64,000 nucleotides of DNA, from assembly GCF_000754095.2 (NCBI RefSeq), contig NZ_JQSG02000003.1, forward strand, positions 25,397 to 89,396, written 5' to 3'. Both the position numbers and the translations under genes were made by a program. Below, one piece after another: positions 33,801 to 45,530 of this stretch. This stretch comes from Acidihalobacter prosperus. GTDB lineage: Bacteria; Pseudomonadota; Gammaproteobacteria; DSM-5130; Acidihalobacteraceae. The notes under the pieces are model-generated. The model searched no databases, was not told the DNA's origin, and saw only the letters and a program-made list of their open reading frames with translations. Each line of letters starts with the position of its first letter. The first letter of the stretch is position 1.

Positions 33801-34800
33801 ATGCTTGCCCTCCCTCCCATAAGCCTCGAATGGCGGCAACTCCCTGACCGCCTCGCCTGCGCGCCTCCTCGATGTCAGTCGTGTCGAGCCCACCCAAGGC
33901 ATACACCGGGAACGGTGCCTGCGCGCACATCGCCTCGAATCCCAGCCAGCCGATCGCCGGTGCACCCGGATGGCTAGCGGTTGGGCGTACCGGCGAGCAG
34001 ACGGCAAAATCCACGCCCAATCGGCCTGCCAGGACCAGCTCACGCTCGTTGTGACAGGATGCGGCTATGTACAGGTTCTCCAAGTCGAGCCGGCCTTGCA
34101 CGGTCTGCAGCTGCGACGCAGACAAGTGTACGCCATCCGCCCCCACCACCCGCGCCAGCTCGGGTCGTCCGTTGAGCATCAGTCGGGCGCCGTGACGCCG
34201 GCAAACGTCAACGGCCCCCGACGCGAGGAGCCGCAACCGGTGCTCGTCCACGGACTTGGCCCGCAATTGAACCAGGCGCACGCCGCGGCGTAAAGCCGCC
34301 TCGATCCCGGCGAAAAACCGTGCCTCGTCGACATCGGGCTCTGGCGTGATCAAATAACGGTCTGGTAGACGAAGCGCGGCCACGATGCCTCGGTTGGCGT
34401 CCGGTAGGCTCAACGCGCACAGTGCGGTCTCGTCGAACCAGTCGAATGCCTGCCCTTCCCTGGGCTCCGGTGTGCCGGAGAAGGATTCGACGCGGTACAC
34501 GTGCAGGCGCACATGCCGCTCCGGATAGCGGTGGGCGATGGAGATGAGCGGACGAATGATCAACGGACGGATGCCGAGTTCCTCATACAACTCGCGATCC
34601 AGTGCGGTTTCCGGCGTCTCTCCAGCTTCGATCTTGCCGCCCGGGAATTCCCAGCGCCCCCCCTGATGCGCATCCGCACGGCGTCGCGACAATAGATAGC
34701 GACCGTCCTCGCGAACGATCGCGCCGACGGCGACCTGCAACGGCGGCGCGTCATCGGATCGGGCTGCGTCAGCTGCGGTAATCCGCGTTGATGCGCACAT
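33784..34800 (-). CDS. mutT: MutT 8-oxo-dGTP diphosphatase fused to a thiamine-phosphate-synthase-like domain
   Basis: A 338-residue fusion. Residues about 20-150 form a Nudix hydrolase with box GGKIEAGETPETALDRELYEELGI, the MutT function that removes 8-oxo-dGTP from the nucleotide pool. Residues about 165-335 resemble ThiE/TenI TIM barrels (VQLRAKSVDE, LMLNGRPELARVVGADGVHL, YALGGLDTTDIEEA). This fusion is known in Pseudomonas and other Gammaproteobacteria, where the second domain has no proven role. Start ATG 34800 overlaps argJ by 32 bp; the TTG at 34740 is another option. The operon order zapD region - mutT - argJ - secA is a common one. Confidence 0.92.
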   Translation of the reverse strand: MCASTRITAADAARSDDAPPLQVAVGAIVREDGRYLLSRRRADAHQGGRWEFPGGKIEAGETPETALDRELYEELGIRPLIIRPLISIAHRYPERHVRLHVYRVESFSGTPEPREGQAFDWFDETALCALSLPDANRGIVAALRLPDRYLITPEPDVDEARFFAGIEAALRRGVRLVQLRAKSVDEHRLRLLASGAVDVCRRHGARLMLNGRPELARVVGADGVHLSASQLQTVQGRLDLENLYIAASCHNERELVLAGRLGVDFAVCSPVRPTASHPGAPAIGWLGFEAMCAQAPFPVYALGGLDTTDIEEARRRGGQGVAAIRGLWEGGQAYARHA

Positions 34801-35986
34801 ACTCGTGGCTCAGGTCGTTGGTCCAGATCCGCGCCGACGCGTCGCCTCGCGACAGATCGATGCGGATCACGATGTCCGACTCGGCCAGAGCGGCTTGCCC
34901 CCGTGCTTCCGTGTAGGCGGGGTCGCGACCACCGGCAGTCGCAATGCGAACGCCATTGATATCGAGATCAACCCGCGCAGCATCGAGGTCCGGAATGCCC
35001 GAACGCCCGACCGCCGCCAGGATCCTTCCCCAGTTGGGATCGCTGGCGAACAAGGCGGTTTTGACCAGGGGCGAATGCGCCACCGTGAATCCGACCTGGC
35101 GCGCCTCGTCTTTGCTGCGCGCGCCGACGACATCGACGGTCACGAATTTGGTCGCCCCCTCGCCGTCGCGGATTACGGCCTGCGCCAGCTGCTGGCAAAG
35201 ATCCGCAAGCGCAGCCGCAAAGGCGGCATAGCCTGGCGAATCCGCATCGACAATTTCAATGCCCGAGGCGCCCGTCGCCAGCAATGTGCAGGCGTCATTG
35301 GTCGAGGTATCGCCATCGACGGTGATGCTGTTGAATGACTCGGCCATGGCGGCATGCAGCACTTTGCCGAGCAGCGCCTCGGGGAGTCCCGCGTCGGTCC
35401 CGATGAAGACCAGCAGAGTGGCCATATCGGGGCGGATCATGCCCGCCCCCTTGGCGATTCCCGTCAGCGTCACCGTATGCCCGTCGATCTCGATTTGCCT
35501 TGACCCGCCTTTGGGCAGCGTATCGGTGGTCATGATCGTATGCGCGGCATCCAGCCATGCATCTTTTCGAAGATCCGCGAGTGCCGACTCGATGCCATCG
35601 GCAAAGCGATCGACCGGCAACGGTTCGCCGATCACGCCGGTCGAAAACGGCAACACGGCGTCGACGGCGCAGCCCCCCCGTTCGGCAAGCAGACGGCAAG
35701 TTTCCTGTGCGGCGGCGAGGCCGGCTGCGCCGGTGCCTGCGTTGGCGTTGCCCGCGTTCACCAGCAGGAACCGGGGCGCGGCGATGCCGAGATGCCGGCG
35801 CGCCAGTTGAACCGGCGCGGCGCAGAACGCGTTCTTCGTAAACACCGCTGCGCCTCTGGTGCCAGAGGCGGCCTCGATCACCAGCAGATCGTTGCGCGAA
35901 CGATAGCGGATACCCGCCGCGGCGACGCCCAGTCGCAGCCCGTCGATGGGCAGCAGGGGTGCCGGCAACTGCAAACCGACCGCCAT
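34769..35986 (-). CDS. argJ: Bifunctional glutamate N-acetyltransferase / amino-acid acetyltransferase ArgJ
   Basis: A 405-residue member of the ArgJ family. The self-cleavage site is visible as KGAGMIRPDMATLL, with the nucleophile T190 that becomes the N-terminus of the beta chain. Other family motifs are FTKNAFCAAPV, LLVNAGNANAGTG and FNSITVDGDTSTND. It transfers acetyl groups from N-acetylornithine to glutamate in the cyclic arginine pathway; whether it also uses acetyl-CoA cannot be told. It starts 12 bp after the secA stop and is probably in one operon with secA and mutT. Confidence 0.96.
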   Translation of the reverse strand: MAVGLQLPAPLLPIDGLRLGVAAAGIRYRSRNDLLVIEAASGTRGAAVFTKNAFCAAPVQLARRHLGIAAPRFLLVNAGNANAGTGAAGLAAAQETCRLLAERGGCAVDAVLPFSTGVIGEPLPVDRFADGIESALADLRKDAWLDAAHTIMTTDTLPKGGSRQIEIDGHTVTLTGIAKGAGMIRPDMATLLVFIGTDAGLPEALLGKVLHAAMAESFNSITVDGDTSTNDACTLLATGASGIEIVDADSPGYAAFAAALADLCQQLAQAVIRDGEGATKFVTVDVVGARSKDEARQVGFTVAHSPLVKTALFASDPNWGRILAAVGRSGIPDLDAARVDLDINGVRIATAGGRDPAYTEARGQAALAESDIVIRIDLSRGDASARIWTNDLSHEYVRINADYRS

Positions 35987-35998
35987 AGCGAGCGCCTC

Positions 35999-38725
<2,727 letters not shown>

Positions 38726-38813
38726 GCGCAGCCATCCGCCTTATGCGTTTTAGGGAGGGGCAATGAATGCGGAATGGTAGCAGAAACCGGCGCGCCAGGT
38801 CGCGCGCCCGAAG

Positions 38814-39740
38814 TCAGCTGCGGCGCTTGCGGATGAAGCGCAGCGGATTGATTGGATGCCCCTGATAGCGCACCTCAAGATGAACATGCGGCCCCGTGGA
38901 GCGGCCTGTGGAACCCAGTTGGGCGATGACCTGTCCCTGGCGGATCACCTCGCCGACCTTGACGTCGACACGCTCGTTATGTCCGTAGATGGTCGCATAG
39001 CCGTCGCCGCTGGCGATCTCGACCATGTTCCCGTAGCCGCCATCCGGACCCGCATGGGTCACGATACCGCCTGCCACCGCATGTACCGCCTCGCCCTCAC
39101 GTCCCGCGAAGTCGATGCCGGGATGAAATTCTGGACGACCGGTGAACGGATCCGTACGCATGCCGTAATAGGACGAGATCCAGCCCTTTTCGATCGGCCA
39201 GCCCTTGGGCGTGGTTTCCGCACGCAGATGACGTCGGGTCAGGACCTGGCCGAGCACCTCAAGCTGTGCCTGGCGCTCGTTGAGTTGCTGTGAAAGCGCA
39301 TCGAGTTGCTGCTGGATGTCGGGTGCGCTGAAATGACCGTCCTCGTGTTTCGGTTCTGGGCCACCCTGGCCGGGCGGGTGACCGAAATCGAACTCACGGG
39401 GGTCGAGGTTGGCCATCTTGACCAACTTGCCGCCCAACGCGTCCAAGCGCATCACATCGGCCTGCAAGGCCCCCAGGCGACGCGTGAGCGCGTCAATCCG
39501 CGCATCGGCCGTCTCCCGAGTCACCTTCACTTCGCGCTGCGACTGTGCGATGGATTGTTGCCAGTTTTCCACGAGGTTGCGCACACCGTATTTCTGGCCG
39601 ACCCAATAGCCGGCATACAGCATGCCCAGGGCCAAGATTGCCAGCACACCTGCCAGACCGAGCCAGTGATGCCAGCGGCCGACCGACAGATGACGGCTGC
39701 CGCCGCCCTTTCCACCCAATACAATGATATCCATGGCCAT
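38814..39740 (-). CDS. Membrane-anchored M23 family metallopeptidase
   Basis: A 308-residue protein with one N-terminal membrane segment (about 26-48, LGLAGVLAILALGMLYAGYWVG), a coiled-coil region (about 60-170, with a DALSQQLNERQAQLEVLGQVL stretch) and a C-terminal LytM/M23 domain. The zinc-site motifs HPGIDFAG and HVHLEV are intact, so it should be an active peptidoglycan endopeptidase rather than a degenerate EnvC/NlpD type activator. Its place upstream of secA and next to the dcw cluster is conserved in many Gammaproteobacteria. An alternative start is the ATG two codons downstream. Confidence 0.93.
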   Translation of the reverse strand: MAMDIIVLGGKGGGSRHLSVGRWHHWLGLAGVLAILALGMLYAGYWVGQKYGVRNLVENWQQSIAQSQREVKVTRETADARIDALTRRLGALQADVMRLDALGGKLVKMANLDPREFDFGHPPGQGGPEPKHEDGHFSAPDIQQQLDALSQQLNERQAQLEVLGQVLTRRHLRAETTPKGWPIEKGWISSYYGMRTDPFTGRPEFHPGIDFAGREGEAVHAVAGGIVTHAGPDGGYGNMVEIASGDGYATIYGHNERVDVKVGEVIRQGQVIAQLGSTGRSTGPHVHLEVRYQGHPINPLRFIRKRRS

Positions 39741-39819
39741 GAGTCTTCTAAGTCCCGCACACCATCGTTATCGACTCGCTGCCCGCGATGTTTACCAGTA
39801 GTCCCGCCACCCGGTCACC

Positions 39820-39836
39820 CTGTATATTGATTACAG
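39820..39836. promoter_or_regulatory. Palindrome upstream of the DciA-like gene
   Basis: CTGTA-TATTGAT-TACAG, a perfect 5-bp inverted repeat in the gap between the divergent M23 and DciA-like genes. It resembles a LexA box (CTGT-N8-ACAG) but has nine bases between CTGT and ACAG. Its role, if any, is unknown. Confidence 0.35.
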
Positions 39837-39916
39837 TATCGAATTGCCCCGATCGACCAACACCGACTCCAGACGAGCGGCCGTTATATCCCGACGAGTC
39901 CGACGCGCGCGCCAGT

Positions 39917-40210
39917 ATGCAACATGCCAGTCAGTTTTTGCCCGCCACCCTGATGGAACGCGCCAAGCGGATGTCCCGCATCTCCGCGATGATCAGGTCC
40001 GCGCTGACGCCCGAATTATCGGGGCATGTCTGGTTTGCCGGAATCGAAGACGACACCGCCCACCTGCTCACCGACAACGGCAGTTGGGTCGCACCGCTAC
40101 GCTTCCAACAGCAGATGCTGCTGGAGCGACTCAATGAAGTCGTGGGGCCGAGCAGATGCGCACGCATCAGCATCCGGGTCGTCCCCGAGGGGCTGCCGCC
40201 GCAAGGCTGA
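39917..40210 (+). CDS. DUF721 / DciA-like protein
   Basis: A short basic protein of 97 residues when started at ATG 39917. It matches the DUF721 pattern of Gammaproteobacteria: an N-terminal helix, then HVWFAGIEDDTAHLLTDNGSW, APLRFQQQMLLERLNE and a final strand ISIRVVPEG. DciA proteins load the replicative helicase in species without DnaC; assignment of that function to this short form is inference. The frame stays open to an ATG at 39788 (140 residues), but the added part looks non-coding. No strong ribosome-binding site is seen for either start. It is convergent with lpxC (17 bp apart) and divergent from the M23 gene, the usual place for this family. Confidence 0.75.
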   Translation: MQHASQFLPATLMERAKRMSRISAMIRSALTPELSGHVWFAGIEDDTAHLLTDNGSWVAPLRFQQQMLLERLNEVVGPSRCARISIRVVPEGLPPQG

Positions 40211-40227
40211 AGCATCGATCGCGCGAA

Positions 40228-41142
40228 TCAGGCCATCGAAACCGCCGGCTGAGCATAGGAAATCGGCGCGAGGCGTTCGTCGTCGAAGGTGACCTCTTCC
40301 CAAGCATCCTCCTGCTCGATCAACGTACGCAGGAGCCGGTTATTCAAGGCATGGCCGGACTTGTAGCCGGTGAACGCACCGATCAGGCTGTGACCCAGCA
40401 GATAGAGGTCGCCAATGGCATCCAGCACCTTGTGCTTGACGAACTCGTCCTCGTAACGCAGCCCATCCTCATTGAGTACCCGATAATCGTCGAGCACGAC
40501 CGCGTTCTCCAGGCTGCCGCCGAGCGCCAGATTGCGTGCACGGAGGGTCTCGATGTCACGCATGAAGCCGAAGGTTCTGGCACGACTGACTTCCTTCACG
40601 AAGGACGTGCTGGAGAAGTCCAGTTCGGTGAACTGGACCCCGTTCTTGAACATCGGATGGTCAAAGTCGATGCCGAAGCCCACCTTGAAGCCATCGAACG
40701 GCTCGAAACGCGCCCACTTGTCGCCATCCTCGACAGTAACCCGTCGCTTGATCCGGATATAGCGCTTGGGCGCATGCTGCTCCACGATGCCGGCCGACTG
40801 AATCAGAAACACGAAGGGACCGGCGCTGCCGTCCATGATCGGCACCTCCGGCGCACTGACATCGACGGTCAGGTTGTCGATGCCGAGTCCGGCTACCGCG
40901 GACAGCAGATGCTCGACGGTGGAAATCGAAACGCCCGCCTGCACCAGCGTGGTCGACAGCCGGGTATCGCCCACGTTCTGTGGGGTGGCCTTGATCGCGA
41001 CCGGGGGGTCAAGGTCGACGCGCCGGAATACCACGCCCGCATCCACGGGCGCCGGATGCAGCGTGAGCAATACCTTTTCGCCGGTATGGAGCCCCACCCC
41101 CGTTGCGCGAATCGCGTTCTTAAGCGTGCGCTGCCTGATCAA
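40228..41142 (-). CDS. lpxC: UDP-3-O-acyl-N-acetylglucosamine deacetylase LpxC, TTG start
   Basis: A 304-residue zinc deacetylase, the committed step of lipid A synthesis. It begins [23 protein letters not shown]. The zinc ligands are H78 ([10 protein letters not shown]) and the His/Asp pair in [10 protein letters not shown]; the catalytic His is in [19 protein letters not shown]. The only start codon that gives the family N-terminus is TTG at 41142, preceded by AGGGG. The TGA of a seven-codon frame overlaps this TTG. LpxC level is tightly controlled in other bacteria, mainly by FtsH proteolysis; the C-terminus here (YAQPAVSMA) is short and hydrophobic. It is the last gene of the dcw cluster, 172 bp behind ftsZ with no terminator between. 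Confidence 0.96.
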   Translation of the reverse strand: MIRQRTLKNAIRATGVGLHTGEKVLLTLHPAPVDAGVVFRRVDLDPPVAIKATPQNVGDTRLSTTLVQAGVSISTVEHLLSAVAGLGIDNLTVDVSAPEVPIMDGSAGPFVFLIQSAGIVEQHAPKRYIRIKRRVTVEDGDKWARFEPFDGFKVGFGIDFDHPMFKNGVQFTELDFSSTSFVKEVSRARTFGFMRDIETLRARNLALGGSLENAVVLDDYRVLNEDGLRYEDEFVKHKVLDAIGDLYLLGHSLIGAFTGYKSGHALNNRLLRTLIEQEDAWEEVTFDDERLAPISYAQPAVSMA

Positions 41143-41162
41143 TGCCTGTATCCCCTATGCAT
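41139..41162 (-). CDS. Putative seven-codon upstream ORF overlapping the lpxC start
   Basis: ATG at 41162 reads MHRGYRH and stops at TGA 41141-41139, which overlaps the lpxC TTG (TTGA). It has a better ribosome-binding site (AAGGA, six bases before ATG) than lpxC itself. This would couple lpxC translation to the leader. It is seen in sequence only; such a short frame can arise by chance. Confidence 0.4.
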   Translation of the reverse strand: MHRGYRH

Positions 41163-41334
41163 GATTCGTCCTTGACGACACGGAAGCCCCACCCGAAACG
41201 TTCCGCACCCATCAATTAGAGCAATTTCCGCGCCATGCGCATGACGCAGACGCTCGGCGGGCCGATTACCCGATAAACGACCCATATTAGCGCAGACTAC
41301 CCGACCACGCACCATTTTTGCGCGTGCAGCCGGA

Positions 41335-42486
41335 TCAGTCCGCCTGCTTGCGCAAAAACGCGGGAATGTCGAGGTAATCCGTTCCCGTCATCTGACGTCC
41401 CGCAGGCTCTTCGTGTCGATGCGGCTTGCGGATCACCGTGGGACGGTCGTATTCCTTGTAATTACCGCGCACCTGACGCTCGCCCTCGGTCTTGACGAAG
41501 GGAGAGGGCGGCACCTCGGCCTCGGTCGCCCGATTGCCGAGCCCGGTCGCCACCAGGGTCACGCGCACCTCGTCCTGCATGTCCGGATCGATGACGGTGC
41601 CGATGACGACGGTGGCATCATTCTGCGCCAGCGCCTCGATCTCCGACCCCACCGACTCGAACTCGTCCATGGCAAAGTCGAGGCCCGCGGTGATGTTGAC
41701 AAGAATGCCCTTGGCACCGGCGATGTTCACATCTTCCAGCAGCGGGCTGGAAATCGCGGCCTGCGCTGCGGTGCGCGCGCGGCCATCCCCGCTGCCGGTA
41801 CCGGTGCCCATCATTGCCATGCCCATTTCGGACATTACCGTGCGCACGTCGGCAAAGTCGACGTTGATCAGTCCCGGCCGCGTGATCAGCTCGGCGATCC
41901 CCTGGACTGCACCATAGAGCACGTTGTTGGCCGCCTTGAAGGCATCGAGCAGGGTTACGCCCTTGCCGAGCACCGACAGCAGCTTTTCGTTCGGGATGGT
42001 AATCAGTGAGTCGACGTATTTGCCGAGTTCCTCGATGCCGGCCTTGGCCGCACTCATGCGCCTGCGTCCCTCGAAGGGGAAGGGTTTGGTGATGACTGCA
42101 ACGGTGAGGATGCCCATTTCGCGGGCAATCTGCGCGACGACGGGCGCCGCACCGGTACCCGTGCCGCCACCCATGCCTGCGGTGATGAACAGCATGTCCG
42201 CACCCTCGATGACCTCGCGGATGCGGTCGCGGTCCTCCATGGCCGCCTGTCGCCCAAGCTCCGGATTGGCGCCTGCGCCCAGCCCCTTGGTGATGTTGGT
42301 GCCCAGCTGCAGCACGGTCTGCGCACTATGGTTTTTGAGCGCCTGGGCATCCGTATTGGCGCAGATGAAATCCACGCCCTCGATACTGGCGTTAACCATA
42401 TGCTGCACGGCATTGCCGCCGCCGCCACCGACGCCGATGACCTTGATGACCGCATCCGGTGCAAATGAATCTACGAGTTCAAACAT
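41335..42486 (-). CDS. ftsZ: Cell division GTPase FtsZ
   Basis: A 383-residue tubulin homologue. The nucleotide-binding loops [17 protein letters not shown] and the signature [13 protein letters not shown] are intact, as is the T7 catalytic loop region ([11 protein letters not shown]). The C-terminal linker is short, and the conserved tail peptide [14 protein letters not shown], which binds FtsA, ZipA and ZapD, is present. It assembles the Z ring. ftsA ends 34 bp upstream. A 172-bp gap with no clear terminator precedes lpxC. Confidence 0.98.
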   Translation of the reverse strand: MFELVDSFAPDAVIKVIGVGGGGGNAVQHMVNASIEGVDFICANTDAQALKNHSAQTVLQLGTNITKGLGAGANPELGRQAAMEDRDRIREVIEGADMLFITAGMGGGTGTGAAPVVAQIAREMGILTVAVITKPFPFEGRRRMSAAKAGIEELGKYVDSLITIPNEKLLSVLGKGVTLLDAFKAANNVLYGAVQGIAELITRPGLINVDFADVRTVMSEMGMAMMGTGTGSGDGRARTAAQAAISSPLLEDVNIAGAKGILVNITAGLDFAMDEFESVGSEIEALAQNDATVVIGTVIDPDMQDEVRVTLVATGLGNRATEAEVPPSPFVKTEGERQVRGNYKEYDRPTVIRKPHRHEEPAGRQMTGTDYLDIPAFLRKQAD

Positions 42487-42520
42487 GACAACCTCCCAAA
42501 TCCGTCACGGATTCAACAAT

Positions 42521-43759
42521 TCAGAAATTTCCCTGGAACCAACTTTTCATGCGATGCCAAACGCCTTCCGTTGAAGTCGGCGCGCGATGTCGCTCCAAAC
42601 GTCCGCTACCGCGTCCCTGGCTGCCATACAACACCAGGCCGACCCCGGTCGCGTGAATCGGGTTGCGTACCACGTCCGCGAGGCCGTAGACGTGCTGCGG
42701 CACGCCGAGCCGTACGGGCATGTGAAATACCTCTTCTGCAAGATCGAGGGCTCCCTCCATCTTCGATGACCCGCCGGTGAGCACGATGCCCGCGGCGATC
42801 AGATCCTCGTATCCGCTGCGCCTGAGCTCGGCCTGCACCAGGCTGAGCAGCTCCTCGTAACGCGGCTCGACCACTTCCGCGAGCGTCTGCCGCGAAAGAC
42901 GGCGCGGCGGCCGGTCGCCGACGCTCGGCACCTCGATCGTCTCTTCCGGATTGGCGAGCTGACGCAGCGCACAGGCGTATTTGATCTTGATTTCCTCGGC
43001 GTACTGGGTCGGCGTGCGCAGCGCGACGGCGATATCGTTGGTCACCTGGTCGCCGGCAATCGGGATCACGGCCGTATGCCGGATCGCGCCGTCGGTGAAC
43101 ACGGCGAGATCCGTGGTGCCACCACCAATATCGACCAGACACACGCCGAGCTCCTTTTCGTCGTCGGTCAGCACCGAATAGCTTGATGCGAGCTGTTCGA
43201 GGATGATGTCCTCGACCTCGAGCCCACAGCGGCGCACACACTTGATGATGTTCTGCGCCGCGCTCACTGCGCCGGTGACCAGATGCACCTTGGCCTCCAG
43301 GCGCACGCCGGACATGCCCACCGGCTCATGGATGCCTTCCTGGTCGTCAATGATGAATTCCTGCGGCAGGATGTGCAGCACCTGCTGGTCGGCCGGGATC
43401 GCCACCGCCTTGGCGGCATCGATCACGCGATCGACATCGTTCTGGGTGACCTCCTTGTCCTTGATCGCGACGATGCCGTGCGAGTTGAGGCTGCGTATGT
43501 GGCTGCCCGCGATCCCGGCATACACCGAATGGATCTGCACGCCGGCCATCAGCTCGGCCTCCTCGACCGCCCTTTGCATCGACTGGACGGTGGATTCGAT
43601 ATTGACCACCACGCCTTTCTTCAGACCGCGCGAGGGATGCGAACCGATGCCCACGATGTCGATCGCGCCCTCGGCGTTGATTTCGCCGACGATGGCGACC
43701 ACCTTCGAGGTGCCGATATCGAGCCCCACGATCATGCCCCTGTCCGCACGCTTGGACAT
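42521..43759 (-). CDS. ftsA: Cell division protein FtsA
   Basis: A 412-residue actin-like ATPase. It opens with MIVGLDIGTSKVVAIVGEIN (phosphate 1 loop), contains the SHIRSLNSHG 1C-domain region and the phosphate 2 loop VDIGGGTTDLAVF, and ends in an amphipathic helix (GVWHRMKSWFQGNF) that anchors the Z ring to the membrane. Length and end are normal. It starts 5 bp after the ftsQ stop and is followed by ftsZ, the standard ftsQAZ order. Confidence 0.98.
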   Translation of the reverse strand: MSKRADRGMIVGLDIGTSKVVAIVGEINAEGAIDIVGIGSHPSRGLKKGVVVNIESTVQSMQRAVEEAELMAGVQIHSVYAGIAGSHIRSLNSHGIVAIKDKEVTQNDVDRVIDAAKAVAIPADQQVLHILPQEFIIDDQEGIHEPVGMSGVRLEAKVHLVTGAVSAAQNIIKCVRRCGLEVEDIILEQLASSYSVLTDDEKELGVCLVDIGGGTTDLAVFTDGAIRHTAVIPIAGDQVTNDIAVALRTPTQYAEEIKIKYACALRQLANPEETIEVPSVGDRPPRRLSRQTLAEVVEPRYEELLSLVQAELRRSGYEDLIAAGIVLTGGSSKMEGALDLAEEVFHMPVRLGVPQHVYGLADVVRNPIHATGVGLVLYGSQGRGSGRLERHRAPTSTEGVWHRMKSWFQGNF

Positions 43760-43764
43760 CCTTA

Positions 43765-44589
43765 CTACTCCTTGGCGGGGGCCGTGGCCCCATCGGTTTT
43801 TGGGTGTTTCCAGGCCACGGCAAAGCCGTTGGGATAACGCAGGTCGATACGATCGATCCGCTTGGCCCTAGGCGCCAGCACGCGTGCATACACGGCGGCG
43901 AGGCGCGCCATGCGACGCATATCCCAGTCGCGCCCGATGACCAGCTCGATGCCGTTCGCAAACCACAGCCGATAGGCGCGGCGCGCGTCCTCGCTCAGGG
44001 CGATCACCTGCAGACCGTCGGCTGAAAACAACGTGCTGGCCTCGCGGTAGTGCTGCATCAGTTCAGACTCCTTGCCTTGCGGGCCGTCCAGCGAAGGCAG
44101 GCCCTTGGGAAACGTCGACAACGGCGGCTTGAACACCTCGCCCTGCCGATTCAGCAAGGCGTCCTTGCCCCAATAGGCAAACGGCTGTTGAGGCTGCAGG
44201 CGGATCAGCAGGGTATCCGGCCAGCGGCGCTGCACATTGGCGCGATAGACCCATGGGATCGCAGTCAGCGCCTTGGCCACGGCATTGAGATCGACCCCGA
44301 AAAAGCCGCCGCCGAGCATCGGTGCCACGATACGCCTGACCTGCGCGGGGGAGACATCGTGCCCCGCGCCCTCGACTCTCACGACACGGACCGGCAGCGT
44401 GGACGGCGACAACAGCCAATCGCGCAGTGCATTGGCGCCGAAGCCCACCGCGCCCAGCAGGACCAGCACCGCGAGCGGCCTCGCCCAGCGTCGCGCCCCG
44501 GCCCGCAGGTCGTGGGATCGGTCGACGGCACCGGACGGCGGTCGGCGTCGACTGGTCATTGCTGGCATGGGCTTGCGTCCTTTGCTCAT
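43765..44589 (-). CDS. ftsQ: Cell division protein FtsQ
   Basis: A 274-residue bitopic inner-membrane protein. A basic cytoplasmic tail (about 1-36) precedes one membrane segment (PLAVLVLLGAVGFGANAL, about 38-55). The periplasmic part has a POTRA domain (VRVVRVEGAGHDVSPAQV...) and the FtsQ beta domain. It links FtsL/FtsB to the early divisome. Its start overlaps the ddl stop by 4 bp (ATGA). Confidence 0.95.
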   Translation of the reverse strand: MSKGRKPMPAMTSRRRPPSGAVDRSHDLRAGARRWARPLAVLVLLGAVGFGANALRDWLLSPSTLPVRVVRVEGAGHDVSPAQVRRIVAPMLGGGFFGVDLNAVAKALTAIPWVYRANVQRRWPDTLLIRLQPQQPFAYWGKDALLNRQGEVFKPPLSTFPKGLPSLDGPQGKESELMQHYREASTLFSADGLQVIALSEDARRAYRLWFANGIELVIGRDWDMRRMARLAAVYARVLAPRAKRIDRIDLRYPNGFAVAWKHPKTDGATAPAKE

Positions 44590-45530
44590 TTCTCATCGGC
44601 CACATCCGCCGCTAACGTATCCTCGAGGATGCGCAGCACCAGCTGCGTCATGTCCATGCCTGCGGCTCGCGCGGCCATGGGGGTCAGGCTGTGGCTGGTC
44701 ATGCCGGGCAGCGTGTTCACTTCGGCGACGTAGGGATTGCCTTGCGCATCGAGCAGGAAATCCACGCGCCCCCAATCCTTTCCGGCAACCGCGGCGAATG
44801 CTTCGACGGCCATCGCGCGCAGCGCCTGCTCCGTCTTGTCCGGCAACCCGCAGGGGCAGAGATATTGCGTATCGTCACGCGTGTATTTGGCCGCGTAGTC
44901 ATAGAACTCCGTGGCGGGGAGAATCCGAATCGCGGGCAGCGCCTCGTCGCCCAACACGGTGACGGTGTAGTCCCCACCGGCCATCGCCGGTTCGACCATC
45001 ACCTTGCCGTGGTGCGCCGCCGCCATGGCATAGGCTGCGGGCAGCTCTTGCGCGCGTTTGACCTTGGTCACGCCGACGCTGGAACCCTCTTCCGAGGGCT
45101 TGACGAACAACGGCAAACCAAGCCTTGCCACCACCTCGTCGAAATCGCTGTCGGCATCCAGCACCTCACCCGGCACCACCGGCAAACCCAGGGAACTCCA
45201 TATCTGCTTGCAGCGCAGCTTGTCCAAACCGAGCGCCGAACCAAGCACGCCGCTGCCTGTGTAGGGCATGCCAAGCAGATCGAGCAGCGCCTGCAGCGTG
45301 CCGTCCTCGCCGCCGGTACCGTGAATGATCAGAAAACAGCGATCGAAACCACCGTCTCGGATCTGGTCCAGTGCCGTTTCCCGCCGCAGGTCCACGGCCA
45401 CCGCATCCACGCCTCCCGCCTGCAGCGCCGCCGTCACTGCCTCGCCGCTCATCAGCGACACTTCGCGCTCAGCCGACCAGCCGCCCATCAGCACGCCGAC
45501 CCTACCGAAGCGACGTGGATCGACGCTCAT
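44586..45530 (-). CDS. ddl: D-alanine--D-alanine ligase
   Basis: A 314-residue ATP-grasp ligase (DdlB type). It opens RVGVLMGGWSAEREVSLMSG. The loop HGTGGEDGTLQALLD corresponds to the family HGRGGEDG motif with Arg replaced by Thr. The metal-site region is EVNTLPGMTSHSLTPMAARA. It joins two D-alanines for the peptidoglycan stem. The start overlaps murB by 4 bp, the usual murB-ddl-ftsQ order. Confidence 0.96.
   Translation of the reverse strand: MSVDPRRFGRVGVLMGGWSAEREVSLMSGEAVTAALQAGGVDAVAVDLRRETALDQIRDGGFDRCFLIIHGTGGEDGTLQALLDLLGMPYTGSGVLGSALGLDKLRCKQIWSSLGLPVVPGEVLDADSDFDEVVARLGLPLFVKPSEEGSSVGVTKVKRAQELPAAYAMAAAHHGKVMVEPAMAGGDYTVTVLGDEALPAIRILPATEFYDYAAKYTRDDTQYLCPCGLPDKTEQALRAMAVEAFAAVAGKDWGRVDFLLDAQGNPYVAEVNTLPGMTSHSLTPMAARAAGMDMTQLVLRILEDTLAADVADEK

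Noticed and set aside
39820..39836. LexA box upstream of the DciA-like gene
   Set aside because: CTGT and ACAG are separated by nine bases instead of eight, so it does not fit the LexA consensus; kept only as an unassigned palindrome.
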